Below are positions 40,105 to 49,431 of a stretch of DNA of 64,000 nucleotides, piece after piece (within the stretch, counting starts at the first letter, position 1; each line of letters opens with the position of its first letter). The DNA comes from an uncultured Acetatifactor sp. (lineage in GTDB: Bacteria; Bacillota; Clostridia; Lachnospirales; Lachnospiraceae). A program made the translations under genes and the position numbers. Location: assembly GCF_910585425.1 (NCBI RefSeq), contig NZ_CAJUCP010000025.1:4915-68914 (forward strand), written 5' to 3'. Below the pieces are notes generated by a model. That model had not been told where the DNA came from, did not search any database, and saw only the letters and a program-made list of their open reading frames with translations.

Positions 40105-40336
40105 AGCGCACCTCTGCATTCTTCCGTTCTGCCTTGTACATTTCGGCGATATCGGACGGCCCGCTCCACCAGAGCTTGGAGGACTCATCATATAGCAGCC
40201 TGCCTGTCCGGGAGGTGATGAAACAGGACAGCAGGTCTGTGGGGTTCAATCGCATTTCCTCCGCAAGCTCATCCACTACCATCGCGACCATCAAGTCAAT
40301 GGCATTTTTCTTTGTTTCCTCCGAAACTGTTTTCAT
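40094..40336 (-). CDS. DUF3791 family protein (copy 2)
   Basis: 80 residues from ATG 40336, which forms a TAATG overlap with the DUF3990 remnant's stop. Helical N-terminus, then TGRLLYDESSKLWWSGPSDI, the DUF3791 ending. DUF3791 genes accompany DUF3990 genes and are thought to form a toxin-antitoxin-like or ADP-ribosylation-related unit (inference from recurrent neighbourhood). Confidence 0.8.
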   Translation of the reverse strand: MKTVSEETKKNAIDLMVAMVVDELAEEMRLNPTDLLSCFITSRTGRLLYDESSKLWWSGPSDIAEMYKAERKNAEVRCGL

Positions 40337-40676
40337 TATCGCCATACCTGCTCACTCTCCACAAATGCAAGGCTGCGAAGCGCGCTGTCCGTCCGAAAGC
40401 AGAACTGATTCTGCAGCCGTTCCGGAAGCAGCAGACTGATACATATGTCGTCCGCCGCCTTTGTGCCCACTTCTCCGAAGACACCCGCCATGTATGCCGT
40501 AATCGTTGCATTCGTATTATCATTGGCAATCTTTCCGGCAATCACATCATACTTCTTCAATTTCCGCACTATATCAGGAAATGTCCGTCCCTTCCTGTGT
40601 CCGACTACGCAATGGAGCCATTCCGCATCGGCTGCAGGATAAATCTGGGCCAGAAGCTTCCGTGGTATAAAAGCAT
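40336..40676 (-). pseudogene. DUF3990 gene with internal deletion and frameshift
   Basis: ATG 40676 begins MLLYHGSF, the family N-terminus. It then jumps, after a deletion of most of the first half and a frame change near 40640, to a good C-terminal half (ADAEWLHCVVGHRKGRTFPD...KYDVIAGKIANDNTNATI...LLLPERLQNQFCFRT). Intact members are ~150-190 residues. The predicted NAD-binding half is lost, so any ADP-ribosyl transferase activity would be gone. Confidence 0.75.
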
Positions 40677-40695
40677 GTCCGTATATAGACGCATA

Positions 40696-40932
40696 TCATC
40701 CGCCGATTTCTGCACCTTCCCGCATCCCCCTGCCTTTTAAATATGTCTCTACGTCTTCCAGTATGGCCTCATCGCCTTCCACATGGAACATGTCAAAACA
40801 TTCCTCTATATAGCGCAAGGCATTATACTGTGTAAACAGTGCCGCCACCTTCTCCATTGGCTTATTCCATCTTTCAGAAGCCAGCCGCATGATTCTCGCC
40901 TGCATATATATGATCTGCTGCCTTTCGTTCAT
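40696..40932 (-). CDS. DUF3791 family protein (copy 1)
   Basis: 78 residues: QQIIYMQARIMRLASERWNK, then YIEECFDMFHVEGDEAILED, typical of the DUF3791 form that precedes DUF3990. Intact, while its partner gene 20 nt downstream is broken, as seen when an antitoxin-like gene outlives its toxin. Confidence 0.8.
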   Translation of the reverse strand: MNERQQIIYMQARIMRLASERWNKPMEKVAALFTQYNALRYIEECFDMFHVEGDEAILEDVETYLKGRGMREGAEIGG

Positions 40933-41010
40933 GACTGGTTTTCCGCCTCCGTTTTCAATCTGTTACCGCTTCTTTTATCTGTCAGTCTTTCCGCATCAGA
41001 CCTTTCCTGT

Positions 41011-41865
41011 TCACAGCCCGAACCGCTCCGCCAGCTTCTCCCACTCCGATTCCGGCACCTGCGGCATGGAGGCGAGCCCCATCTCCTTTGCCCGGGCTTC
41101 CATGGCCAGGATGGATTTGAAGAAATAGTTGACCCCCGTCACCAGGCTCTTCTTGGTCGCGCGGTTCAGGACCATGCCCATCTCGTCCACGCCGCTCTCC
41201 GTAAAGTCCTGCAGATAGGACTCCACGTCATAGGGGATGGAAAGGAGCTCCGCCTCCCATTTTTCTGACATGCCTGTCAGAATGGCGAACTGCGCCCGCC
41301 GCCCCACGCCGTCTACGGCAAAGCCCAGGGAGCCCGGGTTGATGTAGGTCTTGCCGTACATTCTGTCGATCTCCTGATGGTGGCTGTGGCCCCCAAGCAG
41401 ATAAGGATAGGCCAAAGCCTCCATGACCTTCTCCTTCAGGCCCGGCTCCTCATGGACATTGCCCCGCACCCGGCCAGGCGTGCCGTGGCAGAGGTACAGG
41501 GCAGGGCAGCCCTCCAGGCACAGCTCCCCCTCCGTGGGGAGCGATGCGAAAAAATCCAGGTCCGTCTCCGTCATGCGCTGCAGCGTATAGAACAGCGTGC
41601 CGTTGGCGGAGGAGGGCTTCCAGCCTTCCCTGTTGTCCTTATTGTTCAGCAGATAGTCCTCCCTGTTGCCCCGCAGCATCCAGCATTCATAGCGCCTGCG
41701 CATCCCGTACAGAAGCGCCATGGTGCGCTCCGGGTAGGGGCTGTCCGTCACATAGTCCCCCAGACAGATGATGCCCTCCACCGGGTGTCCGGCGATGTAT
41801 TGCAGAAAGGCCTCCAGAGCCTTGTAGTTTCCATGGATGTCGCTGATCAGCGCGATTCTCTTCAT
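41011..41865 (-). CDS. YfcE/MJ0936-type metallophosphoesterase
   Basis: 284 residues from ATG 41865 (AAAGGAG upstream). Metal motifs: DIHGNYKAL, GDYVTDSP, RGNREDY (GNxE/D), CHGTPGR, GGHSHHQ. A ~100-residue C-terminal helical extension follows the phosphoesterase core. Probably a cytoplasmic phosphodiesterase; substrate unknown. Confidence 0.87.
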   Translation of the reverse strand: MKRIALISDIHGNYKALEAFLQYIAGHPVEGIICLGDYVTDSPYPERTMALLYGMRRRYECWMLRGNREDYLLNNKDNREGWKPSSANGTLFYTLQRMTETDLDFFASLPTEGELCLEGCPALYLCHGTPGRVRGNVHEEPGLKEKVMEALAYPYLLGGHSHHQEIDRMYGKTYINPGSLGFAVDGVGRRAQFAILTGMSEKWEAELLSIPYDVESYLQDFTESGVDEMGMVLNRATKKSLVTGVNYFFKSILAMEARAKEMGLASMPQVPESEWEKLAERFGL

Positions 41866-42019
41866 AGCAATCTCCTTTATCCGATTCCGCGGATATCTAT
41901 TTGGCAGGCTCATGCAGCGTGCCATCTGCGGAATCCCTTCCCGGCCTACGCTTTCCCACGAAGCCTGCGCATGGCCCCACACAGAATCCTGTCCCGGCCT
42001 TCCGGGGCAGCACGGCGCG

Positions 42020-43159
42020 TCAGGTGCCGTCTTCCCCCAAAATCTCCTCCGCCAGCTTCCTCGCCCCCGCATAGTAATAATCGAACACCTGGTCCCTGGC
42101 CCGGGATGTGTCCAGCAGGTCGCTCTCGATGAATTCCACATACTCGTTGAGCACCGCCAGCCGGATGTCCGCCAGATACCGCTCATGGGGAGGCTTATGC
42201 TCCAGCAGCTCATATGTCCTTTCCACGAACAGCCTCTTATGGGCCTGAGTCATATAAAAAGGGAAGGTCCGCCTGTCCTCGGTGCCGTGGGCAATCATTC
42301 TGGCGATGTCCAGGGAATAGGGCATGATGCCGCCGAATGCCCAGTCCACCAGCGTCACCTTCCCGTCCCGGAAAATAGCGTTGAACTGCAGGAAGTCCCC
42401 ATTGGAGAGCGTCCTTGGGCAGGTGAGCTGGCGCTCCAGGAAACGGTCATAGGCCTCCTTCAGGACCGGCTCCCCCTTCAGGCATTCCGCCCTTTTATTG
42501 ATCCGCTTCCAGTAGCGCTCAAAACGGTCGTCCCGTTTCTTCCGAACGAACGCCGCCTCATCCTCCTGCCAGTAGCGGTTTGCGATACGGCTGATGCTCT
42601 CCGCGCAGGGAAGCGCCATGTCCGATGTGTAGTCCCGCAGGTCTGTCCCCGGCACATACTCGATCAGGATCCACTGCTTCCCGCCCCACCGGGCGCTGCC
42701 GAAATAATCCGGGGCCGGAAGCCCCTGGCCCTTCAGGAAACGCTCATACACACCGATTTCCGCCTCATCGGATTTCTTCAGCACATAGCATTTCCCTTCT
42801 GTCGTTATCTTATATACGTTGTAGCGGTTGACCTCGCCCTCTCCGTCATCGCAGAATCGCTCTGCCAGAATGTCCGTATTTTCTGTCTCCGGGGCATCCG
42901 TGCTTTCTTCCGCGCGGCTTTCCGAATCCGTTTCCTGAATCTGCCCCAAGAGGAAGGCTGCCTCGTCCGCATCCGTGGCATCCGCCTTCCGAATCGGTTC
43001 ACGGACATCCGAAGTCCGGCCATAGGCATCCTGAGTCGGACCGATCTCCCGAATCCGGCTCGAAACGGCTTCTCCGGCACCCGGTTCCAGAATCTCTCTT
43101 ACCAGCCGCCCGAAGGGAATCTTCCCCGGCGCCACCTTCTCTGTATACAATCCCCGCAT
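42020..43159 (-). CDS. APH-like phosphotransferase with disordered N-terminal insert
   Basis: 379 residues from ATG 43159 (GGAGG nine bases upstream). Catalytic Brenner motif LSNGDFLQFNAIF (Asp ~280; His replaced by Asn-Gly, so non-canonical) and DWAFGGIMPYSLDIAR supplying the metal Asp. A 100-residue acidic, low-complexity region precedes the kinase fold (begins near GEVNRYNVYKITTEGKCYVL). Related proteins phosphorylate small molecules such as aminoglycosides or choline; no specific resistance gene is recognised. Confidence 0.8.
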   Translation of the reverse strand: MRGLYTEKVAPGKIPFGRLVREILEPGAGEAVSSRIREIGPTQDAYGRTSDVREPIRKADATDADEAAFLLGQIQETDSESRAEESTDAPETENTDILAERFCDDGEGEVNRYNVYKITTEGKCYVLKKSDEAEIGVYERFLKGQGLPAPDYFGSARWGGKQWILIEYVPGTDLRDYTSDMALPCAESISRIANRYWQEDEAAFVRKKRDDRFERYWKRINKRAECLKGEPVLKEAYDRFLERQLTCPRTLSNGDFLQFNAIFRDGKVTLVDWAFGGIMPYSLDIARMIAHGTEDRRTFPFYMTQAHKRLFVERTYELLEHKPPHERYLADIRLAVLNEYVEFIESDLLDTSRARDQVFDYYYAGARKLAEEILGEDGT

Positions 43160-43212
43160 GGCACTCTCTCCTCCCAGTCCTCCACTCCCGTCAGGAACCG
43201 CCGCTTTTTTCA

Positions 43213-43241
43213 AATACCCCGTTGCTTGCAGCGGGGTATTT
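43213..43241. terminator. 10-bp hairpin upstream of the kinase-like gene
   Basis: AAATACCCCG and CGGGGTATTT around a 10-nt loop; TTTTTT follows about 10 nt away on the plus strand. Likely terminates the transcript of the DUF234 ATPase gene (minus) or acts as a leader hairpin. Confidence 0.5.
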
Positions 43242-43371
43242 GATTGCACACTTTTTTGCTTCCCTCGTCCTGTCCTTGATTGAAATCTATTGTATCAGCA
43301 TTCCTACATTTTATCAATGCTTTTCGGCACCCCGCCCGGGCGCGGCGTCTCCGTGCCGGATCCGGCAGACC

Positions 43372-44787
43372 TCAGACCACATGGGCCTCCTGGATCAGGA
43401 TTGGCCCCCCGCTCTCTCTGGCGAGCTCCGTCAGCCTGGGCGTAAAGCCGCTCCTGCTGAATACGCCGTAGACAACCCCATAGCCGGGAAAGGCGCTGCG
43501 TATCTCCCGGGAGACGGCCACCTTCTCCTTCAGAGCAAAATACACAGGGGCGTCCACAGGCTTTTTATGGTACTTGCATTCCCCGGCGAATATCCTCCTG
43601 TTCCGATGGTCCACAGCCATGACGTCAATCTGGGTGTCGTTGTCATAGTCGTTGCTCCAGTAGGAGCCGATGCGGGAGGGCAGGAAATCCACCTCTCCCT
43701 TCCGGCAGAGGCTGGCAAAGATTTCTCTACAGATGTCCTCATAGGCAAATGCCGCGAATCGCTCCACGAAGTCCTTGTCCAGCTCGTCCAGGACAATCTG
43801 CCTGTTGTCCAGCTCCAGCTCCCCCTTATAGGGATAGACATAGCGGAACCAGAACCGCAGGAAGCCGTCGGCAATGAAATACAGTCCCTTCCTGGACTTT
43901 TCCGGATTCTTCTCCGTGACCGGCGTCTGCTTTTCGATGAACCCCAGATCCGCCAGGGTGGCCAGATAGGGCGTCAGCGCGGACGTCTCCTGCCCCAGCA
44001 CGCCGGCCAGCTTCCCCAGCTTGTGGCTGCCGTCGGCGATGGCCTTGATGATGGAGAAATAATTCACCGCTGCCATGGACTCGCTCTTCAGCAGAAAGTA
44101 AGGTTCCTCATAGAGAAAGCCGTTCTTCGACAGGACCGTGTCCATGAGCTGTCTCCGCAGTCCCTGCCCATCCTGAAAGAATTCCAGATATTTGGGGACG
44201 CCGCCGGTGACGGAATACTGCTCCACCGCCTCCGAAAAGGTCAGATCCTGCGCCGCGTAAACCTCCGTAAAAGGCAGGGGCACCAGGCGGATCTGCGCCG
44301 TCCGCCGCCCATACAGGGGGCTGTCGTAGGAAAGGGCGTGCTTTTGCATCATGCCCATCAGGGAGCCGCAGAGGATCACCATGACTGCGCTGTCCTTCAG
44401 CAGCTCGTCCCATGCGTTCTGCAGGATGGAGGGGAATGCCGGGTTCGCCCTGACCAGGTAGGGAAATTCATCCAGCACCAGGACCTTCTTCTCCTTCGGC
44501 CTGTACTCGGCTATCACCTGGAACAGATCCAGCCAGTCACCGAAGGCCGCCTTCTGCAGCAGGCTGTTCCCGGTGGCCCGCGCTACCACGCCGGACAACC
44601 GCTTCATGCTCTGGCCCTCCAGCTCCTCCGTGGCGAGGAAATAAAAGGCCCTCTTCCCTTTCAGGAACTCCTTGATCAGTGTGGTCTTGCCCACCCTCCG
44701 CCGCCCGTAGATTACCACGAAGCTGCCGTCCCGGCTGTATTCCTCGTTCAGTTTCGCCAATTCGGCCTGTCTGCCTATGAATTGCAT
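43372..44787 (-). CDS. AAA ATPase with DUF234 C-terminal domain
   Basis: 471 residues. ATPase_2 domain ~1-220: Walker A YGRRRVGKTTL, Walker B KVLVLDEFPYL, sensor LCGSLMGMM. Winged helix ~240-300 and DUF234 PD-(D/E)XK-like domain ~320-450 (DVMAVDHRNRRIFAGECKYH: D...GECK). Common in archaea and gut Clostridia; function unknown, perhaps nuclease-based. It lies 130 nt downstream of copy B of the dispersed promoter element. Confidence 0.88.
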   Translation of the reverse strand: MQFIGRQAELAKLNEEYSRDGSFVVIYGRRRVGKTTLIKEFLKGKRAFYFLATEELEGQSMKRLSGVVARATGNSLLQKAAFGDWLDLFQVIAEYRPKEKKVLVLDEFPYLVRANPAFPSILQNAWDELLKDSAVMVILCGSLMGMMQKHALSYDSPLYGRRTAQIRLVPLPFTEVYAAQDLTFSEAVEQYSVTGGVPKYLEFFQDGQGLRRQLMDTVLSKNGFLYEEPYFLLKSESMAAVNYFSIIKAIADGSHKLGKLAGVLGQETSALTPYLATLADLGFIEKQTPVTEKNPEKSRKGLYFIADGFLRFWFRYVYPYKGELELDNRQIVLDELDKDFVERFAAFAYEDICREIFASLCRKGEVDFLPSRIGSYWSNDYDNDTQIDVMAVDHRNRRIFAGECKYHKKPVDAPVYFALKEKVAVSREIRSAFPGYGVVYGVFSRSGFTPRLTELARESGGPILIQEAHVV

Positions 44788-44914
44788 ATCTCTACCTCCC
44801 TGGGCTCTATGGCCTACAGATTATGGTATTTGGATAATTTATTTTATGATAAACATAATTATATTATATTCCTTTGAGGCTCATTGTCAATATGGCTTAC
44901 GCAAGATATGCTTT

Positions 44915-45006
44915 TATATACTCACGAGCGTTCAAATTTGCCAGCGATTCATGATGTCTGCCGCTCGTGAGTCGGGTTGCTTGGCAAGTTTTAGTGATCG
45001 TCAGTA
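44915..45006 (-). promoter_or_regulatory. Dispersed promoter/operator element, copy B
   Basis: Minus strand: ACTGACGATCACTAAAACTT..., arm CTCACGAGCG (44971-44962), TGGCAA (-35-like), 17-nt spacer ending in CGCTCGTGAG (44930-44921), TATATA (-10, 44920-44915). Positioned to drive the ATPase gene starting at 44787. Confidence 0.65.
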
Positions 45007-45090
45007 TAAATCAGCAAGGTGTAAAGCCCCTCCTCAATCCATCAGGGCGTTACACCTTGCTCTATGTCTCCTGTTTATCCAGCTCCCGGT

Positions 45091-45243
45091 CTACTTTTGG
45101 TCTGTGTCCGTGCTGCCGGATGTCATCCCTCTGTCAATCCTTTTTATGCCGTTCTTGATGACCTCTTTTGCCTTTTCCGTGTTGTCCGTCTCCAGCAGGG
45201 CCAGAATGGAATCCAGCAAAATACATAGCTCCGGATTTCCCAT
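45091..45243 (-). CDS. 50-residue protein of unknown function
   Basis: ATG 45243 behind AGAGGTGAGG; product MGNPELCILLDSILALLETD... is helical and ends in a Ser/Thr/Gly tail. It sits between the dispersed promoter element and the divergent two-HTH regulator. No family recognised. Confidence 0.5.
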   Translation of the reverse strand: MGNPELCILLDSILALLETDNTEKAKEVIKNGIKRIDRGMTSGSTDTDQK

Positions 45244-45424
45244 ATCCTCACCTCTTTCTTAAGCGCTATATGCAAGTATCTGGTATTTCTGATTATAACA
45301 TCACCTTAATAAGCGTAAAGCCATACCGCATCAATCGTTGATTTCTGTACTGAAATTTGTTATAATGAGTCCCGGAGGACTACAATTACACCGCTAATAT
45401 CCTCAGACCAAAGAAAGGAACCAA

Positions 45425-47455
45425 ATGCACGACAGGGATAAAATATACTTCCACAATTTCCTCACAGGGATGCGCACAGGCAAAGACATCACCCTGGAGC
45501 AGCTAAGCCTGGGCCTGTGCACCCCGGCCATGCTCAGCTTCATAGAGGCGGGCGAACGGCAGCCGGACAAGCTGACGCGCGACCGCCTGACAGAGCGGCT
45601 GGGCTTCGAGAACGACGGCTTCGAGGACTTCCTGCAGCCGGACGAATATGAACAGTGGCAGGATCAGGACAGGCTGCTGCGGGCCGTGTACGCAGGGGAC
45701 ATACCGGAGGCGGAGCGGCTGTTGAGGCTGTTGGAACAGAAAAAGAGCGAAGACAGAATTGTCTTCCATCAGTTTGTCCTGACCATGCGGGCACAGCTGA
45801 TGCAGTACAAAAAAGCCTCCCGGGAAGAGCTGCGGGAAGCCTTCGGGAGGGCCATGTCCCTCACCATGCCAGACGTCGCGTCCGGGACATGGACCGGGCG
45901 CCTCCTTGCCGCCCAGGAATGGAACCTGCTGCTGGAATACATCCGCCTGGGCGGGGACGCAGGGCCTGTCACGGGCACGGATTCTTCCGCCGCTTATACG
46001 GCCCGGGCACTGGAAAAGCTGCTGGACGCACTGCGCGGCTCCTCCATGGACAGCTACAGCTATGCCAAGGTGTACCCCAAGGCGGCGTATTTCCTGTGCC
46101 TGGAGCTCATGAAGGCTCCCCTGGACATCGCCCTCTGCCGCAGGATACTGCGGATATCCGCGCAAGCCCTGGAGACCCTGCGCTCCTGCCACCGGATGTA
46201 TTGGCTCTACGAGCTGCTGGAGCTCATGGAGCGCGTCCTGGGCATCTTCGCAGGCTTCACTCAGCCCGGGCCAAAGGAACCCGCCCCGGTCTCCTTCGAA
46301 CAGGTCTGGAATCAGCTCGGGGGAACCGCGGCAAAGCCCCAGTCTCCGGCGGGCGCTGCGGCGGGCGGCCCGGAACGTCCCGAAGCCTGGACGCTGTCGG
46401 AGGATCCTGAGAGCCTGGCGCTGCTGACCGCCCAGATCAGGGAATGGCGCATGCTCCTGGCAGAGCTATATCAGGCGTACGGCATACCGATGAACACGGA
46501 GAACTGCTGCTACCTGTACAGCCAGACCCAGAACTACCGCATCGGCGATGTAATCAGGAAGCGGCGAAAGATGCTGGGCCTGTCGGTGCGGGAGCTGTGC
46601 GAGGGCATCTGCAGCGAGAAGACCCTGAGAAGGCTGGAAAACAATAAAACGAGGAGCCAGCGGGCCGTCTGGAGCGAATTGTTCTGCCGACTGGGGCTGT
46701 CGCCGGAGTACCAGCGGGAAAGCGTCGTCACAGGGCAGCGAGATGTGCTTCTCCTGTATCGCGCATCGGGAGACGCATTGAACAATCACGACACCGAGGA
46801 GACCCAGAGGCTGTTGGAGCAACTGAAAGACCTGCTCCCCATGGACGTCCTAATCAACAGGCAGGAACTGGAGCGCAAGGACTGTCTGAACAAGCTCCAG
46901 AAGAAAGAAATCACAGCCGAAGAATGCGTCATCAGGCTCAAAAAAGCGCTGCAGTACACTATTCCGCTGGAAAGCATCAAAACGGCGAAGGATGGGCCTG
47001 ACATCTATCTGACCTGCGCAGAGTTGGAATGTGTATACAATATTGCAATGAAATCCAGGGATGAAGCAGAAGAGTTCAATTTAGACCTGCTTCAGAGCGT
47101 CACCAGACAGTGCATCTTCGAAGACAGCATCCATACGTTCATCAACATGTACGAGCTGATTATGACCGGCGTGGCGAGCCGCCTGGGAGATGCTGGCGAA
47201 TACGAAAAATCTACGGAAATCAGCGAAAAGGTAATGGAGGAATGCCTCTTGGCACATAGGATGGGCATGCTTCATGATTGCCTGTACAACAAACTTTGGA
47301 ATCAAATAGAGGCTGCCAAAAAAGGGACTTCTGCAGTCCCGGCTATTCCAATTGACCGGGAGCTGCAGAAGTGCATCCAACTCGCAAGATTTTGTAAAGA
47401 AACATTTTATGAAGCCTTCTATATTCAACAAGCTACAGAATTGATTCATCCATAA
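45425..47455 (+). CDS. Large two-HTH regulator with helical repeat region (Rgg/PlcR-like architecture)
   Basis: 676 residues. First XRE-type HTH ~12-55 (ITLEQLSLGLCTPAMLSFIE). Long helical region ~70-350, probably TPR-like. Second HTH ~370-425 (IGDVIRKRRKMLGLSVRELC). C-terminal helical region to 676. Two HTHs within one helical-repeat regulator are unusual; PlcR/Rgg-like proteins have one. Its stop abuts the stop of a small secreted-peptide gene on the other strand. Candidate peptide-responsive regulator (inference). Confidence 0.8.
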   Translation: MHDRDKIYFHNFLTGMRTGKDITLEQLSLGLCTPAMLSFIEAGERQPDKLTRDRLTERLGFENDGFEDFLQPDEYEQWQDQDRLLRAVYAGDIPEAERLLRLLEQKKSEDRIVFHQFVLTMRAQLMQYKKASREELREAFGRAMSLTMPDVASGTWTGRLLAAQEWNLLLEYIRLGGDAGPVTGTDSSAAYTARALEKLLDALRGSSMDSYSYAKVYPKAAYFLCLELMKAPLDIALCRRILRISAQALETLRSCHRMYWLYELLELMERVLGIFAGFTQPGPKEPAPVSFEQVWNQLGGTAAKPQSPAGAAAGGPERPEAWTLSEDPESLALLTAQIREWRMLLAELYQAYGIPMNTENCCYLYSQTQNYRIGDVIRKRRKMLGLSVRELCEGICSEKTLRRLENNKTRSQRAVWSELFCRLGLSPEYQRESVVTGQRDVLLLYRASGDALNNHDTEETQRLLEQLKDLLPMDVLINRQELERKDCLNKLQKKEITAEECVIRLKKALQYTIPLESIKTAKDGPDIYLTCAELECVYNIAMKSRDEAEEFNLDLLQSVTRQCIFEDSIHTFINMYELIMTGVASRLGDAGEYEKSTEISEKVMEECLLAHRMGMLHDCLYNKLWNQIEAAKKGTSAVPAIPIDRELQKCIQLARFCKETFYEAFYIQQATELIHP

Positions 47456-47653
47456 TTATACTTCTTTATTTTCTCCTTCCGGTTTATTGCTCAGCGGCTC
47501 ACATCCATGCCCGCCCCCAGGTTCCTCCCCGGTTTCCACTGTGGGAGGTTCCAGCGGGTACGGATTCGGTATCGACAGCCCCGGCAGCGGAAGCAGCCCG
47601 ATGGATAAGATAGTTCCTATAGTAACAATAGCTTTTTTAGACCTGTTTTTCAT
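47456..47653 (-). CDS. Small secreted peptide precursor, candidate pheromone
   Basis: 65 residues from ATG 47653 (AGGAGG nine bases upstream). Basic start MKNRSKKA, hydrophobic helix to ~25, then a Pro/Glu/Gly-rich exported tail with one Cys (...GGGHGCEPLSNKPEG...). It directly abuts the HTH-regulator gene tail-to-tail and lies 210 nt from the divergent ABC exporter operon. Such a triad resembles peptide-signalling or bacteriocin loci, but no homologue is recognised and processing is unproven. Confidence 0.6.
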   Translation of the reverse strand: MKNRSKKAIVTIGTILSIGLLPLPGLSIPNPYPLEPPTVETGEEPGGGHGCEPLSNKPEGENKEV

Positions 47654-47730
47654 ATTGGTCATCCTCCTTTCAGTTGTCTGCGCCGAAAGCGAGACTTGAC
47701 TACAATTATACCAATGTCAGCAATCGCCAG

Positions 47731-47785
47731 CAAGGGACAGAGTTGTTAAAAAAAGTTCTGGATTTTTTAACAACTCTGTCCCTTG
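47731..47785. repeat. Perfect 23-bp inverted repeat with 9-nt loop
   Basis: CAAGGGACAGAGTTGTTAAA(AAA) at 47731-47753 is exactly repeated in reverse complement at 47763-47785. It lies between the divergent peptide gene and ABC operon. It may be a bidirectional terminator, a mobile (MITE-like) element or an operator. Confidence 0.9.
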
Positions 47786-47871
47786 TGAATTAACTACAAG
47801 CCGTGCTATTGTAATGAAAGCGACTTTTAAAAAATGGGCAAGAATCTCAAATTGGAAAGGAATCAAAGTTT

Positions 47872-48666
47872 ATGAAAAATGAGTTAAAAAGAGCTTTGCT
47901 GAAAAAAACAAATATCATTCTTATTCTTGTTGTTTTTAGCCTGATGTTTATAAACGCTTACTTTGATGGCTGGAAAACTGCTCTGACAGCGGATTCTGCT
48001 CAGGACATTTTGAATGCTGAGGACGCTATCTATTATAAAAAATATTTCGGCAATATTTACAGGGTATGGAAAAGTTCATATTACATGGTTCAGGCATTAG
48101 CGCCCATGATACTTGTCGCTCCGTATTTGAATACCTTTTTATCAGAGAAGGCAAATCGTTTCAGATTTTTTTGCGTTAGCCGAAAAGGAAATTTTAAGTA
48201 TGTTATGCAAAAAACACTTGCCATTGCACTATCAGGCACCATTATTTTAGCATCTGCCGAGGGGCTTTTTGCGTTTTTCTCCGGATTATTGACGCAAAAG
48301 GATACGGCTGCAGAATTTATGCAGCAAATAGTATCTTTTCAAGAGAGTTACTTTATGAGTAATCCCATGTCATATTTTGCCTTAATATATATCTCACATA
48401 TTATATACTATTTTTGCTTTACGATTTTTGCTGTCGGAATAACCTCATTTTTGAAAAACAGAATAGCTGTCATTGCGGCTCCCTTTATCGTAGTAGGAGT
48501 GTTGGATATGGCATTGCCAATAACATTGCAGCCAAATGTCGTGATGCAGCCATATTCTCAAACATTTAGCCTTAACGGGTATGGTATATTGATCAGCATG
48601 TATGTTATTACGGGTCTTATCTTATTGACATTATCAGAATCATCCTATCAAAAAAGAGGCAATTAG
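47872..48666 (+). CDS. ABC-2-type membrane protein, A+T-rich exporter subunit 1
   Basis: 264 residues with about six TM helices (~15-30, 75-90, 115-140, 165-190, 200-215, 230-250) and a short positively charged start. Composition is strongly A+T-rich and Ile/Phe-rich, unlike all flanking genes. First of four tightly spaced genes; resembles permeases of lantibiotic or peptide ABC exporters in layout. Confidence 0.75.
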   Translation: MKNELKRALLKKTNIILILVVFSLMFINAYFDGWKTALTADSAQDILNAEDAIYYKKYFGNIYRVWKSSYYMVQALAPMILVAPYLNTFLSEKANRFRFFCVSRKGNFKYVMQKTLAIALSGTIILASAEGLFAFFSGLLTQKDTAAEFMQQIVSFQESYFMSNPMSYFALIYISHIIYYFCFTIFAVGITSFLKNRIAVIAAPFIVVGVLDMALPITLQPNVVMQPYSQTFSLNGYGILISMYVITGLILLTLSESSYQKRGN

Positions 48667-48669
48667 ATC

Positions 48670-49431
48670 ATGAAGCGTTCAGGTTTTATAAAATATAAGC
48701 TCAAATTAATTTATACATCCCCTTTGGCATATTTCATGCTAGCTCTTCAAGTTTCTTTTTTGATTATTTATATATGTGCCAATAAAATTACAACTGTTTC
48801 TGATTATACTCATATTTTTAAAACTGACTTCTTTTTATGGATCATCTTTATCCCCCTTTTGGTGGTCCAGCATAAAGTGAGCGTTTATTCGACATATTAC
48901 AATTGCCTTTCCAGAATTCATTGTAGAAAAAGAATGGTTGTTGTTGACTTTTTATCATTGGCGATTTCCACTTGTATCTCTGCCTGTATAGTATTATCTA
49001 TACCGCTATGCTTTTTTATCATTAAGACAAAGACATTCGCCGGCCAGGAACTGTTTGCAAACTTTTTCTTTTTGTCAATACGGTATATTTTGCTCGGATT
49101 GCTTGTCCAGTATATAATATATTCTATTATGTATGCATTTCCGAAGCTCCAGCAAAAAGGAGGAAGCATCTGCCTTTTCCCCTTTCTTCTTTTTTTTGCA
49201 TTCACAGCTCCCATGGAGTTCCTGTCAGCAAAAGGAGATTATATTCCTGTTTTAGACTTCTCGGCTGGCAAAAATTATTCCTTTATTGTTGATGATATCG
49301 TACTGTGGGATTCTATCATTTTTTACAATATTCATTTGATAGGGTACCTGATATTTTATATCTGGCTGACGATAGATTGCTTGTCTAAAAAATGGGAGTT
49401 TTTAGAAAATGAAAGTGTTTCCACTCTTTAA
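48670..49431 (+). CDS. ABC exporter membrane subunit 2
   Basis: 253 residues, about six TM helices, basic N-terminus (MKRSGFIKYKLKLIY). Begins 4 nt after subunit 1 and overlaps subunit 3 by 23 nt. No similarity recognised beyond general ABC-2 permease features. Confidence 0.75.
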   Translation: MKRSGFIKYKLKLIYTSPLAYFMLALQVSFLIIYICANKITTVSDYTHIFKTDFFLWIIFIPLLVVQHKVSVYSTYYNCLSRIHCRKRMVVVDFLSLAISTCISACIVLSIPLCFFIIKTKTFAGQELFANFFFLSIRYILLGLLVQYIIYSIMYAFPKLQQKGGSICLFPFLLFFAFTAPMEFLSAKGDYIPVLDFSAGKNYSFIVDDIVLWDSIIFYNIHLIGYLIFYIWLTIDCLSKKWEFLENESVSTL

